This document shows positions 8,737-17,790 of a stretch of DNA of 64,000 nucleotides, piece after piece (position 1 is the stretch's first letter; every line of letters begins with the position of its first letter). Origin of the DNA: an uncultured Acetatifactor sp. (lineage in GTDB: Bacteria > Bacillota > Clostridia > Lachnospirales > Lachnospiraceae); assembly GCA_910586215.1 (NCBI GenBank), contig CAJUGH010000002.1, forward strand, positions 186,001 to 250,000, written 5' to 3'. The notes under the pieces were generated by a model. It ran no database searches. It was not told where the DNA came from and worked only from the letters and a program-made list of their open reading frames with translations. Position numbers and translations under genes: made by a program.

Positions 8737-8872
8737 TGTCGGAACAGGTGTCCAGGGATCTTTTGTCCCTGGGATATTGTGTTCGGAATGTCTCTGCACG
8801 ATTGTGGTCCGGCGATCCAGACACCTGCACCCGCGGTCTGCGGGCGTCATGCCCTTTGGGATATGGCCAGGA

Positions 8873-9868
8873 TCACGCAACAGGTGCCGGGCCGGTGGAA
8901 CCCCGCACGATCAAGGGTGCGCGCAGGAGGATGGAACCGATGGGCAGCCCGCTTAACAGGCAGCTTATGGCATAGTAGCCGCATCCGCCCAGGGCGATCC
9001 GGTCCTGCCGGATGGTGGTCAAGGGTGGCTCCGTGTAGGCTGTCATGGGAAGGTCGTCAAAACCGATGAGGCTTAAGTCCCTGGGAATCTGTATCCCCCG
9101 GTCACTACACTCTGTCATGGCAGAGATGGCCCGGATGTCATGGGAGAAGAGGATAGCTGTAATCCCCTGCTCCAGTAGCTTCGGGATGTATGTCCTGGTG
9201 GATTCAGCCACATAATAGCCCATGCCGATATAATTTTCGCCGATTTCCAGGCCGTATTTCTCCATGGCACGCAGATAGGCATTGTACCTGGCCCGTAGGA
9301 TATAGGAGTCCAGGGGGCCGGAGATCAGACCGATCTTTTTGTGGCCCAGGCTTACCAGGTGCTTCACGGCCAAGTCAAAGCCTTCCTGGCTGTCACAGCC
9401 CACAGAGGCAATATAGGGGTTGCTCCTGATATAGTTGTCATAGAGCACTGTGGGGATCTGGGAAGTCTTGAAATCCACCATCCAGGGATCCAGCAGGGAG
9501 AACCCCAGTATGTAGGCAGCCTGGTAGCCGTGATCCAGCATAAATACCCCATAGGGGGTCAGTTTCTGGAATTCCTTATCCATGGGGACAACATCCACTG
9601 TCCAGCCTTCCGCTTCTGCCATCTGCCTAAACCCCAGCACAATATCGTGTCCAAACTGGTTGGGTGTCTCGTAATCCATATTTGCAATTAGGATACAAAG
9701 CTTTTTCTCTGTCCGGGCCAGCCGTCGGCCCATGTATCCCATCTGTGCGGCAGTCTCCAGGACCCGCTGCCGCATGGAAGCACTTATGTCTGTGGCGTTG
9801 TTCAACGCTTTTGAAACGGTACTCTTTGAAATGCCCAGTTTCGCGGCAATATCTGCTATCGTAGCCAT
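8873..9868 (-). CDS. LacI-family transcriptional regulator
   Basis: A 331-residue repressor. Residues 1-55 are the LacI helix-turn-helix and hinge (TIADIAAKLGISKSTVSKAL), and the remainder is a periplasmic-binding-protein-like sensor domain. Family segments such as GLISGPLDSYILRARYNAYL and LSLIGFDDLPM are present. ATG 9868 follows GAGGAG on the reverse strand; the frame is open farther upstream but that part is not conserved in the family. It is divergent from malE, and palindromic GTTTCGAAAC-type sites occur both in its own promoter and before malE. It probably represses the maltodextrin operon and itself; the effector is inferred to be a malto-oligosaccharide. Confidence 0.92.
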   Translation of the reverse strand: MATIADIAAKLGISKSTVSKALNNATDISASMRQRVLETAAQMGYMGRRLARTEKKLCILIANMDYETPNQFGHDIVLGFRQMAEAEGWTVDVVPMDKEFQKLTPYGVFMLDHGYQAAYILGFSLLDPWMVDFKTSQIPTVLYDNYIRSNPYIASVGCDSQEGFDLAVKHLVSLGHKKIGLISGPLDSYILRARYNAYLRAMEKYGLEIGENYIGMGYYVAESTRTYIPKLLEQGITAILFSHDIRAISAMTECSDRGIQIPRDLSLIGFDDLPMTAYTEPPLTTIRQDRIALGGCGYYAISCLLSGLPIGSILLRAPLIVRGSTGPAPVA

Positions 9869-9921
9869 ACCATTCTCCTCTTGTATATTTCCGGTCCTTT
9901 GCCGGCCCGCCCCGGGCAGGT

Positions 9922-9963
9922 CTGGTTCGAAACCAGTATAATATATTTCGTGACTTTTGACAA
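9922..9963 (-). promoter_or_regulatory. Promoter of the LacI-type gene with overlapping operator
   Basis: On the reverse strand TTGTCA (9958-9963) and TATACT (9935-9940) are spaced by 17 bases. The near-palindrome CTGGTTTCGAACCAG (9922-9936) begins inside the -10 box and covers the expected start point. This is the position expected for repression by blocking RNA polymerase, so autoregulation is likely. Confidence 0.65.
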
Positions 9964-10120
9964 TGAAAACCTTATCCCGTGAACCGTGGCACCGGGAGAT
10001 CCGTGGGCAAAAAGGCCTGTTTCCTAAACTTTTCATTTGTCCATTCAAGGGGGGGCAGAGGAAAATGCTGGAATTCCTTTTCATTATTTCAGCATGACAG
10101 CGAAAAATGGGCAGGAGTGA

Positions 10121-10130
10121 GTTTCGAAAC
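10121..10130. promoter_or_regulatory. Upstream LacI-type operator
   Basis: GTTTCGAAAC is a perfect 10-bp palindrome, with a further half site (GTTTCG) at 10139-10144. It stands about 93 bases before the -35 box of the malE promoter, a distance suited to DNA looping with the site at 10269-10284. The surrounding gap 9869-10310 holds no gene, only these control sites. Confidence 0.6.
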
Positions 10131-10222
10131 TTATGGTGGTTTCGATAAGGAAAAACTATACAAAATGCACAAAATAAGTGAAAAAACAGAGAAAAAAGTC
10201 AAAAACATACCGAAAATTGTGG

Positions 10223-10284
10223 TTGACTCACAAGGTGATTTGTGCTAATTTTAAGGGGAAGCAAGTAAGCGAAACAAGTTTCGC
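10223..10284 (+). promoter_or_regulatory. malE promoter with downstream operator
   Basis: TTGACT (10223-10228) and TAATTT (10246-10251) are spaced by 17 bases. An inverted repeat GCGAAAC-AA-GTTTCGC (10269-10284) lies about 20 bases after the expected start point, where a bound repressor would block transcription. Its half site is the same CGAAAC seen in the other two operators. The malE Shine-Dalgarno AAGGAGG follows at 10296-10302. Confidence 0.65.
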
Positions 10285-10310
10285 AACTACATAACAAGGA
10301 GGATTCCATT

Positions 10311-11588
10311 ATGAAGAGGAAGGCATTGGCATGTGTGCTGACAGCCGCTATGGCCCTGGCTTTATTCACGGGATGTGGCAATGAGGGCAGTGGGGAAGGA
10401 AGCAGTACACCTGGTGGCAGCACGGGAGAAAACAGCGAGGTGACAGATGTGGCACTGAAGGTATGGTGTCCCCAGAACCAGGTAGATTCCGGGATTATGG
10501 AGGAGCAGCAGACAGCATTTGCAGCAGAACATCCAGAGTGGAATATTACCTGGACCACAGAGATTGTGGGGGAAGACAATTGTAAGACAGAGATTCTGAA
10601 GGATGTGGACGCTGCGGCTGACGTGTTTCTGTTCTCCTCTGACCAGCTGATCGAACTGGTGGATACCGGAGCAATCGCACAGCTTGGCGGCGCAGCGGAG
10701 GCTATGGTGAAGGACACGAACTCGGAGGCGGTCCGGGCAACGGCCATGGTGGGGGATGCCACATATGCCATTCCTTTCACCCATAATACTTTTTTCCTGT
10801 TTTATGACAAGACCATCATGGATGAGAGTGACGTGACATCCCTGGAGAAGATCATGGCCAAGGAGACGGCCGATGATGTGTATAATTTCTACTTTGAGTC
10901 CGCAGGCGGCTGGAAGCTGGGCGCATATTACTACGGGGCCGGTCTCACCGTGTTTGGGCCGGAGGGAAATGACCTGACAGCAGGTGTGGACTGGAACAAC
11001 GCCACGGGTGTGGCTGTGACCAACTACTTGATTGATTTGATTAACAACCCCAAATGTGCCTATGATGGGGAGATCGCTGTCAGCGAGCTGATTGAGGACC
11101 ACAGGCTGGGCGTGTGGTTTGACGGTTCCTGGAATTATGAGAATTACGCCAAGGTCCTGGGGGATGACCTGGGCATCGGCATCATTCCTACCTTCAATCC
11201 CGATGGAAATGATTACCAGATGATGGGATTCTACGGTTCCAAGTGCATTGGTGTGAATGCACACTCCAAGAGCATGGCACCTGCCATTGCTTTTGCAACC
11301 TTCCTTGGCAATGAGGCCAACCAGATGCTGCGCTATGAGAAATCCGCCCAGGTTCCCACCAACCTGACGGCCAGCGCCAGTGATGCAGTCACCAATGATC
11401 CCCTGGCAGCAGTGATCGTCAAGGAGTCCAATGAGGCCAGTGTCATGCAGCCCTCCCACAGCGTGTTCTCCACCAGGTACTGGACCTATGCCAATGCCAT
11501 CCCTACCGAGATCAGGAGCGGGGTGCTCAACAAGGACAATGTGCAGGAGAAGCTGGATGCCTTTGTGGAGGCCATGACAGCCGAATAA
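10311..11588 (+). CDS. malE: Maltodextrin-type ABC transporter substrate-binding lipoprotein
   Basis: A 425-residue extracellular binding protein. The N terminus is a lipoprotein signal with lipobox LFTGC, the lipidated Cys being residue 22, followed by a Gly/Ser-rich linker. The rest is a two-lobed family 1 solute-binding fold; visible marks are the LKVWCPQNQ opening strand, IPFTHNTFFLFYDK and a C-terminal region with EIRSGVLNKDNVQEKLDAF. It is followed by two permease genes. The LacI-type repressor and the pullulanase nearby point to maltose or maltodextrin as substrate; the exact sugar is inferred. Confidence 0.88.
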   Translation: MKRKALACVLTAAMALALFTGCGNEGSGEGSSTPGGSTGENSEVTDVALKVWCPQNQVDSGIMEEQQTAFAAEHPEWNITWTTEIVGEDNCKTEILKDVDAAADVFLFSSDQLIELVDTGAIAQLGGAAEAMVKDTNSEAVRATAMVGDATYAIPFTHNTFFLFYDKTIMDESDVTSLEKIMAKETADDVYNFYFESAGGWKLGAYYYGAGLTVFGPEGNDLTAGVDWNNATGVAVTNYLIDLINNPKCAYDGEIAVSELIEDHRLGVWFDGSWNYENYAKVLGDDLGIGIIPTFNPDGNDYQMMGFYGSKCIGVNAHSKSMAPAIAFATFLGNEANQMLRYEKSAQVPTNLTASASDAVTNDPLAAVIVKESNEASVMQPSHSVFSTRYWTYANAIPTEIRSGVLNKDNVQEKLDAFVEAMTAE

Positions 11589-11660
11589 AGGAAACAGATT
11601 CCCAAGGCGGGGGAGCTGACCCGGCTCCCCTGGTTCTTGCAGATTATGAGGAGGTTTCAT

Positions 11661-13058
11661 ATGGGGGCTTTTAGCAAGAAGAAAGTGCAGATGGATTCCG
11701 CAAGACCCAGTGATGCCAGTGTCCTGGAGGCGGTGAAAAAGGGAAATGCAGTTACAAAGTGTTCCCTTTTTGTGTTTGGCCTGGGCAATCTTCTGAACAG
11801 GCAGTTTGTCAGGGGAGGTGTCTTCCTGGCAACGGAAATTGCATATCTCTATTACATGGTTTCGTTCGGGATCCAGTCAATTGTGAATTTCACCACTCTG
11901 GGTACCAGGGAACAGGGGCAGGTGTACAATGAAGCCCTGGGCATATACGAATACACCACAGGGGACAATTCCATGCTGTTTCTGCTCTACGGCGTGATTA
12001 CCTTTGCCTTGACCCTGGCCGCCGTTTTTGTGGCATGTATGTCTGCAAAGAGTGCTTATTGTACCCAGGTGCGCAAAGAGAGAGGGATGGAGGTTCCGAA
12101 GTTTAGGGACGACCTGCGTTCTGTCCGGGAAGAGAATATACATACCATGCTGCTGGCTTTCCCCATTGTGGGCATCCTGGTATTCACCATTATCCCGCTG
12201 GTATTCATGATCCTGATCGCTTTCACCAGCTATGACCATGAGCACCAGCCGCCTGGAAACCTGTTTTCCTGGGTAGGATTTGAGAATTTCAAGACCATGC
12301 TGGGACAGGGCAGCAAGCTGGCAGCCACCTTCTGGCCTGTGCTGGGATGGACCTTGATCTGGGCCATATTTGCCACTTTCAGCTGTTTCATTTTCGGCAT
12401 CATGCTGGCCCTTCTGATCAACCGCAAGGGCACCAGGATCAAAGGGTTCTGGAGATTCATGTTTGTGCTGTCTGTGGCAGTTCCCCAGTTTGTGTCCCTG
12501 CTGAGTATGCGGACCATCTTCAATGCCAATGGTCCTGTGAATGTGCTGCTGCGCCATATCGGGGTGATAGGCGCCACGGAGTCCATTCCGTTTTTCACGG
12601 ATCCCACTCTGGCCAAAATCACCATTATCTGTATCAACCTATGGATCGGTATTCCCTTTACCATGCTGTCCACCACAGGCATCCTGCAGAACATTCCCGC
12701 TGACCTGTATGAGGCGGCCAGGATTGACGGGGCAAGCGTTCCTGTGATTTTCCGGAAGATTACCCTGCCCTATATTGTGTTTGTGATGACCCCGAACCTG
12801 ATCACGTCCTTCACCGGCAATATTAACAATTTTAACGTGATCTTCCTGCTGTCCGGAGGAGGACCGGATACTTTGGATTACTATTACGCAGGTAAGACGG
12901 ATCTGCTGGTCACCTGGCTGTACCGGCTGACGATTACCCAGAAAGATTACAACCTGGGTGCTGTCATCGGTATCCTGGTATTCATTATTCTGGCTACTTT
13001 GTCACTGTTGACCTACCGGCATACCGGTTCCTACAAAGATGAGGGGGCGTTCCAATAA
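11661..13058 (+). CDS. malF: ABC transporter permease, MalF type
   Basis: A 465-residue inner-membrane permease, longer than many because of an N-terminal extension with two extra hydrophobic stretches (about residues 35-125), as in MalF. The core has six membrane segments and the EAA loop EAARIDGASVPVIFRKITLP, which docks on the transport ATPase. Start ATG 11661 follows GAGGAGG with 6-base spacing. It overlaps malG by one base (TAATG), which implies translational coupling. No ATPase gene is nearby; a shared MsmX-type subunit elsewhere is inferred. Confidence 0.9.
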   Translation: MGAFSKKKVQMDSARPSDASVLEAVKKGNAVTKCSLFVFGLGNLLNRQFVRGGVFLATEIAYLYYMVSFGIQSIVNFTTLGTREQGQVYNEALGIYEYTTGDNSMLFLLYGVITFALTLAAVFVACMSAKSAYCTQVRKERGMEVPKFRDDLRSVREENIHTMLLAFPIVGILVFTIIPLVFMILIAFTSYDHEHQPPGNLFSWVGFENFKTMLGQGSKLAATFWPVLGWTLIWAIFATFSCFIFGIMLALLINRKGTRIKGFWRFMFVLSVAVPQFVSLLSMRTIFNANGPVNVLLRHIGVIGATESIPFFTDPTLAKITIICINLWIGIPFTMLSTTGILQNIPADLYEAARIDGASVPVIFRKITLPYIVFVMTPNLITSFTGNINNFNVIFLLSGGGPDTLDYYYAGKTDLLVTWLYRLTITQKDYNLGAVIGILVFIILATLSLLTYRHTGSYKDEGAFQ

Positions 13059-13909
13059 TGAGAGCAAAAAGATTTGTTACCAATACATTATGCCATACTC
13101 TTTTGGCCATACTCAGTTTTATCTGGGTGCTTCCCATATTTTATGTGGTGCTTACCTCTTTCCGGAAAGAAAGCGGCTCTTATAAGAGTTATATCTGGCC
13201 GAAAGGGTTTACCCTGGACAATTATGCCAACCTGTTCAAGCCCACCAGCCAGATCGACTTTTTCAGATGGTTTACGAATACATTTGTCATTGCGGTGTGC
13301 AGTACTATCATTGCGGCATTTTTCGTGCTCTGTGTGTCGTACTGCATGAGCCGTCTGCGCTTCAAGATGCGCAAGCCCTTCATGAATATTGCACTGATCC
13401 TGGGAATGTTTCCTGGCTTTATGTCCATGATAGCGGTATACTATATCTTGAAGGGGCTTGGCTTCCTGGAGACGGGAGTACTGAAACAGGTGGCACTGGT
13501 GATGGTGTATTCCGGTGGCGCAGGCCTGGGATTCTATATGGCCAAGGGATTCTTCGACACGATTCCCAAGACCATAGATGAGGCGGCGTACATTGACGGC
13601 GCCACCAAGTGGGATACCTTTATCCATGTGACGATTCCCATGTCGAAACCCATCATTACCTATACGTTAATCACCACATTCATGGGTCCCTGGGTGGATT
13701 ATATCTTCGCAAAGGTTATCATGGGGAATGACACCAAGTATTACACCATTGCCATCGGACTATGGACCATGCTGGAGAAAGAGTATGTGGAGACTTTTTA
13801 CACCCAGTTCTATGCAGGGTGTGTCCTGATCTCCATTCCCATAGCCATCCTGTTTGTACTGACCCAGCGATGCTATGTGGAAGGACTGTCGGGGGCTGTC
13901 AAGGGTTAA
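13058..13909 (+). CDS. malG: ABC transporter permease, MalG type
   Basis: A 283-residue permease with about six membrane segments and the EAA loop EAAYIDGATKWDTFIHVTIP. It pairs with MalF to form the channel for maltodextrin uptake. Its ATG overlaps the malF stop codon by one base. After the stop there are 182 bases without a supported gene before pulA; the three transport genes and pulA probably form one transcription unit since no terminator is visible between them. Confidence 0.9.
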   Translation: MRAKRFVTNTLCHTLLAILSFIWVLPIFYVVLTSFRKESGSYKSYIWPKGFTLDNYANLFKPTSQIDFFRWFTNTFVIAVCSTIIAAFFVLCVSYCMSRLRFKMRKPFMNIALILGMFPGFMSMIAVYYILKGLGFLETGVLKQVALVMVYSGGAGLGFYMAKGFFDTIPKTIDEAAYIDGATKWDTFIHVTIPMSKPIITYTLITTFMGPWVDYIFAKVIMGNDTKYYTIAIGLWTMLEKEYVETFYTQFYAGCVLISIPIAILFVLTQRCYVEGLSGAVKG

Positions 13910-14091
13910 GACGCAACAGGCAGATGTGGAGTTGCGCTGGGATGACAGTTTAGACAGCTTTTCCCGCGAAGCCAAATTTGTGTTCCGGGATCTGGACAGA
14001 GTGAATAAGAAAGGATGGGGGCTGTTGCCTGGGAGGGGACTTATGGCAGCAGCCCCTCTCCTGTATGGCCGGCTGAAAGGAGATGGGGCAT

Positions 14092-16206
14092 ATGGAGTGT
14101 TTTCAATATACGGAAGCGTTTGACAGGCGGTTTGGCTATGACGGGTCGGACCTTGGGGCGGCCTGCGATGGGAGGAGTACCTGCTTTAAGCTGTGGGCAC
14201 CTTTTGCTGACAGGATCGAACTGCGTCTCTACCGGGAAGGAAACGGCACCGGCGCACCCTGCCGTATCTTAGAGCCTGCCCGAAGGGAGCGCGGGGTCTG
14301 GGAGTTATGGATAGAGGAAGATCTTCACGGTATATATTACGAATATCTGGTGTGGACTGCGGGGGAGGTAGCCCGGACGGCAGATCCCTGTGCGGTGGGC
14401 TGCGGCTGCAACGGGTACCGCAGCATGGTGGTGGACCTTAGGCGTACGGATCCCGAAGGGTTTAGGCAGGACAGGAGTCCGGCCCTGCAGGCAGAGAATA
14501 TTATCTATGAGCTTCATATCAAGGATTTCTCCTATGATCCCCACAGTGGGGTGCCGGAGGAATACCGGGGAAAATATAAGGCATTTACCGTGCAGGCTAC
14601 AGGGAAAGCAGAAGAAGGTACCTTTGAGACAGGTGTGGCATACCTGCAGAAGCTGGGGATCACCCATGTACACCTGCTGCCATTTTTTGATTATGGCTGG
14701 CTGGACGAGGCAGGAGGGCAGGAACAGTTTAACTGGGGGTATGATCCAGTGAATTACAACGTGCCGGAAGGCTCTTATGCCACGGACGTACATGACGGCA
14801 CCGTACGGATCCGGGAGTGCAAGGAAATGATCCAGGCCCTGCACCGGGCTGGGATACGGGTGGTCATGGATGTGGTGTACAATCACACCCTGCGGGCGGA
14901 CTCCTGGCTGGAGCGGACGGCACCGGGGTATTTCTGCCGTAGATTTCCGGACGGCAATCTCTCCAATGGCTCTGCCTGCGGCAGCGATATTGCGGTGGGC
15001 CGGCAGATGGTGGACAATTACATTGTCAATTCCGTGCTGTACTGGGCACGGGAGTACCATGTGGACGGTTTCCGGTTCGACCTTATGGGACTTCTGACGG
15101 TGGAACTGATGAACCGCATCCGCCGGGAACTGGACCGGGAGTTCGGTGTAGGGGAAAAACTGCTCTACGGGGAGCCATGGCGGGCAGGAGAATCCCCTAT
15201 GGAGAAACGGACCCGGGCAGCCTTGAAGGAAAATGTGGCATACCTGGATGAGGGGATCGCTATGTTCTCCGATGACACCAGGGATGCCATTAAGGGACAT
15301 GTGTTCCATGAGGAGAAGCCTGGTTTTGTCAACGGCGGGAAAGGACTGGAGGAGAAGGTACTCCGGGCTGTGACAGGCTGGTGCGGGCCGGGCATGGAAA
15401 CTTTGGGGAATCGGCCTATGACACAGACCGGGGTGAACAGGAAACCGGCGGCCAGTGGGGAGGATGCTTCTGACTTCCATCCCAGAAGCTGTGCCCAGGT
15501 GGTAAATTATGTGTCGGCCCATGACAATTTTACCCTCTGGGATAAGCTGGTGATGACCCTGCATGGCAATGGGGCAGATTATACGAAAGTCTATGCAGAC
15601 GTGCTGCGTGCCAACAAATTGGCGGCATTGCTCTATTTCACCTGCCAGGGACATCTGTTCCTGCAGGCCGGGGAGGAATTCGGCCGGACCAAACTGGGAG
15701 ATGGGAACAGTTACCGTTCCTGCCCCAAAGTGAATATGCTAAAATGGCAGCAGACCCGTGAATTCTCTGAACTGGTGGAATATTACCGGGGGCTGATCCG
15801 CCTGCGCAAGGGACAGCCGGGGTTGTGTGACAAAAGCGGGGAAGCCTGGAAGAGGGTCCTGGATCGCCAGATCCTGGCAGAGGGTGTTGTGGCTTACTGG
15901 ATGGACAACAGACCTGCGGACAGGAAGGGACCCGCCCGGGAAACACTGGATGAGGAGGGCGGTTCGTCCCGGAAGCAGCAGGATGGCGGTGGATCCACCC
16001 AGGAGATCTGGCAGGAGCTTTATGTGGTGTATAATGCCTCAGGGCAGCCGGTACAGGCCGGGTTACCAAGGTGGGGACGGCCAGGGTGCTGGGTGATCCT
16101 GGCAGATGGTGCCCTGGCAGACTGCCGGAAGGAGGTGGCGCCGGAAGGGAATGGCCAGGTGACGGTAGGGGCATGCACTGGTATGGTACTGGGATATAGA
16201 TGCTGA
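14092..16206 (+). CDS. pulA: Type I pullulanase (GH13)
   Basis: A 704-residue glycoside hydrolase that splits alpha-1,6 branches in pullulan and branched maltodextrins. The N-terminal ~110 residues are a CBM48-like beta-sandwich. The catalytic barrel shows the type I signature NWGYDP (YNWGYDP in most members), region I VMDVVYNH, region II GFRFDLMG with the nucleophile Asp, region III YGEPW with the acid/base Glu, and region IV SAHDN. There is no signal peptide, so it acts on imported oligosaccharides. ATG 14092 follows AAAGGAG with 9-base spacing; ATG 14083 is too close to that site. It lies downstream of the maltodextrin transporter. Confidence 0.93.
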   Translation: MECFQYTEAFDRRFGYDGSDLGAACDGRSTCFKLWAPFADRIELRLYREGNGTGAPCRILEPARRERGVWELWIEEDLHGIYYEYLVWTAGEVARTADPCAVGCGCNGYRSMVVDLRRTDPEGFRQDRSPALQAENIIYELHIKDFSYDPHSGVPEEYRGKYKAFTVQATGKAEEGTFETGVAYLQKLGITHVHLLPFFDYGWLDEAGGQEQFNWGYDPVNYNVPEGSYATDVHDGTVRIRECKEMIQALHRAGIRVVMDVVYNHTLRADSWLERTAPGYFCRRFPDGNLSNGSACGSDIAVGRQMVDNYIVNSVLYWAREYHVDGFRFDLMGLLTVELMNRIRRELDREFGVGEKLLYGEPWRAGESPMEKRTRAALKENVAYLDEGIAMFSDDTRDAIKGHVFHEEKPGFVNGGKGLEEKVLRAVTGWCGPGMETLGNRPMTQTGVNRKPAASGEDASDFHPRSCAQVVNYVSAHDNFTLWDKLVMTLHGNGADYTKVYADVLRANKLAALLYFTCQGHLFLQAGEEFGRTKLGDGNSYRSCPKVNMLKWQQTREFSELVEYYRGLIRLRKGQPGLCDKSGEAWKRVLDRQILAEGVVAYWMDNRPADRKGPARETLDEEGGSSRKQQDGGGSTQEIWQELYVVYNASGQPVQAGLPRWGRPGCWVILADGALADCRKEVAPEGNGQVTVGACTGMVLGYRC

Positions 16207-16305
16207 CATGGGAATGGAACAGTACACTGGATATTGCGGTGTGCCGGGGAAAGGGGAAGAAAGCGGACGGTGAACAGGGCAGACAGCGATGCGGGGAGGG
16301 CAGCT

Positions 16306-16659
16306 ATGATAAGATTTTCCTATGGGAAACAGGATTGGAAGACCCTGGAACGGGGGGAGGAGAACTGCTATCTGATGACAAATGGGCTGGGAGGATTTTC
16401 TTCCTTAAGCATAGTGGCTTCCTGCAGCCGGAATGACCAGGCGGTGCTTATGTCCTGCGTCCATTCCCCCAACCATAGATACAATATGATCCACAGGCTG
16501 GAGGAAGTCCTGGAACTGGATTCCGGGGAGAGCCAGGCTGTGCCGGGGCAGGATCCTGCCGGGATGGCCTGCCCGGGAACCGGCTGCTTTGCCCAGGGCT
16601 GGAGTGTGGGGGAGATCCTGCGGGTATACGAAAGACTGGAGGAGGAAAGACATGTATAA
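16306..16659 (+). pseudogene. Glycogen debranching enzyme remnant with deleted catalytic core
   Basis: A 117-residue reading frame joins the two ends of an amylo-alpha-1,6-glucosidase. Residues 1-70 match the N-terminal domain (CYLMTNGLGGFSSL, then RNDQAVLMSC and HRYNMIHRLEE). The last ~30 match the extreme C terminus (GCFAQGWSVGEILRVYE). The roughly 500 residues between, including the whole alpha/alpha barrel and its acids, are missing; intact enzymes are about 650 residues. The frame is still open and has a Shine-Dalgarno (GGGGAGGG). The stop overlaps the HAD gene by 8 bases. It cannot be an active glucosidase. Confidence 0.8.
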
Positions 16660-17353
16660 AGCATACATTTTTGACCTGTATGGCACCCTGGTGGATATCA
16701 GGACCAACGAGGATAAGAGGTTTCTCTGGACGAAGATGAGTGAACTTTATACCAGCCTTGGGGCAAGATATGGAGCCAGGGACCTGAAAGTCAGGTTTCT
16801 GGCTCTGGTCGTGCAGGAGAACGCAGAACCGGATCTAAGGAAAGTCTTCGGACAGCTCTATCTGGAAAAGGGGGTGCCCTGTGACGGGGGAATGGCCCGG
16901 ATGACTGCCCTGTTCTTCCGCACCCTGTCCAGGCAGTACCTGCGCGTGTACGACGGGGTGAAGGAGACCCTCCGGGAACTGGCTGCCAGGGGGAAGGAGA
17001 GGTACCTGCTCTCCAATGCCCAGGGTGACTTTACCAGGCCGGAACTGGAGATGACAGGATTGTCAGAATGCTTCGACGGGATCCTGCTCTCCTCGGAGGA
17101 GGGATGCAGGAAACCCTCCCCTGCCTTTTTTGACAGACTTTTAAAGCGGTATGGGCTGCTGGCTGGCGAATGTCTGATGGTGGGCAATGATGAGATGACT
17201 GATATTGGCGGTGCCTGTCTGGCGGGAATGGACAGCCTCTATATCCACACGGCTACATCACCCAGGTACCAGGGAAGATACCGGCCTACTTACCAGGTCA
17301 TGGACGGTGACTGGGGGAAGGTGGCGGCCATTCTGTGCGGACAGGATGGCTGA
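16652..17353 (+). CDS. HAD-family hydrolase
   Basis: A 233-residue HAD-superfamily phosphatase. Motif I is FDLYGTLVD with the nucleophile Asp at residue 8; the usual second Asp is Tyr, as in the YjjG/dehalogenase-like branch. Motif II is LLSNAQ, the motif III Lys lies in CRKPSPAFF, and motif IV is VGNDEMTDIGGA. A helical cap fills residues 20-100. ATG 16652 follows GGAGGAGG. The last gene of the glucan cluster, it may act on a sugar phosphate, but the substrate is not determined by sequence. Confidence 0.85.
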   Translation: MYKAYIFDLYGTLVDIRTNEDKRFLWTKMSELYTSLGARYGARDLKVRFLALVVQENAEPDLRKVFGQLYLEKGVPCDGGMARMTALFFRTLSRQYLRVYDGVKETLRELAARGKERYLLSNAQGDFTRPELEMTGLSECFDGILLSSEEGCRKPSPAFFDRLLKRYGLLAGECLMVGNDEMTDIGGACLAGMDSLYIHTATSPRYQGRYRPTYQVMDGDWGKVAAILCGQDG

Positions 17354-17424
17354 GATATTCCTTCGAACAGCAGGGCCGTGAAAAGTAACGCCAGGATGCT
17401 TTTGCGTAAAATTTGCCGATCCAC

Positions 17425-17451
17425 TAAAGTTATTCCGATGCCTGCCGATAA
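17425..17451 (+). promoter_or_regulatory. Consensus sigma-28 (FliA/SigD) promoter
   Basis: TAAA (17425-17428), 15 bases, then GCCGATAA (17444-17451) matches the flagellar sigma-28 consensus exactly. It stands 55 bases before flgM and probably drives flgM, flgN, flgK, flgL, fliW and csrA as one late flagellar unit. Confidence 0.85.
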
Positions 17452-17506
17452 ACATAATAAGAATTGCAAATGATAAGTATGAGAACGGTGGAGAGGAGGG
17501 ATCTCG

Positions 17507-17782
17507 ATGCGTATAGAGGCATATACCCAGGTACAGCAGCTTTACCAGACGCAGAAGACAACGAAGGCAAAGCAGGCAGGAAGTGCATCACGCACAGACC
17601 AGGTGCAGATCAGCAGTGTGGGTAAGGATTTTCAGGCAGTGAAGGCAGCAGTGGCAGGTGCCCCGGATATCAGGGAGGAGCTGACAGCCCCGATCAAGGC
17701 AAGGATCCAGGAAGGCACCTACTCCGTGGACAATGGGACTTTTGCGGAGAAGCTGTTGCAGAAGTATGAAGAAATGAGGTAG
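17507..17782 (+). CDS. flgM: Anti-sigma-28 factor FlgM
   Basis: A 91-residue protein that holds sigma-28 inactive until the hook-basal body is complete and FlgM is exported. The N-terminal half is polar and probably disordered. The C-terminal ~50 residues (DIREELTAPIKARIQEGTY, then FAEKLLQKYEE) are the sigma-binding helices of the family. GAGAGGAGGG precedes the start codon. It is first in the flagellar block, under a consensus sigma-28 promoter, so its synthesis is feedback-linked to its own target. Confidence 0.9.
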   Translation: MRIEAYTQVQQLYQTQKTTKAKQAGSASRTDQVQISSVGKDFQAVKAAVAGAPDIREELTAPIKARIQEGTYSVDNGTFAEKLLQKYEEMR

Positions 17783-17790
17783 GAAGCCCC

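Noticed and set aside
8737..9069. Small forward frames opposite the end of the LacI-type gene
   Set aside because: They overlap a well-supported reverse gene and lack start sites or conserved features.
10311..13909. Complete maltodextrin ABC transporter including its ATPase
   Set aside because: No MalK/MsmX gene is present in or near the cluster; the ATPase must be elsewhere.
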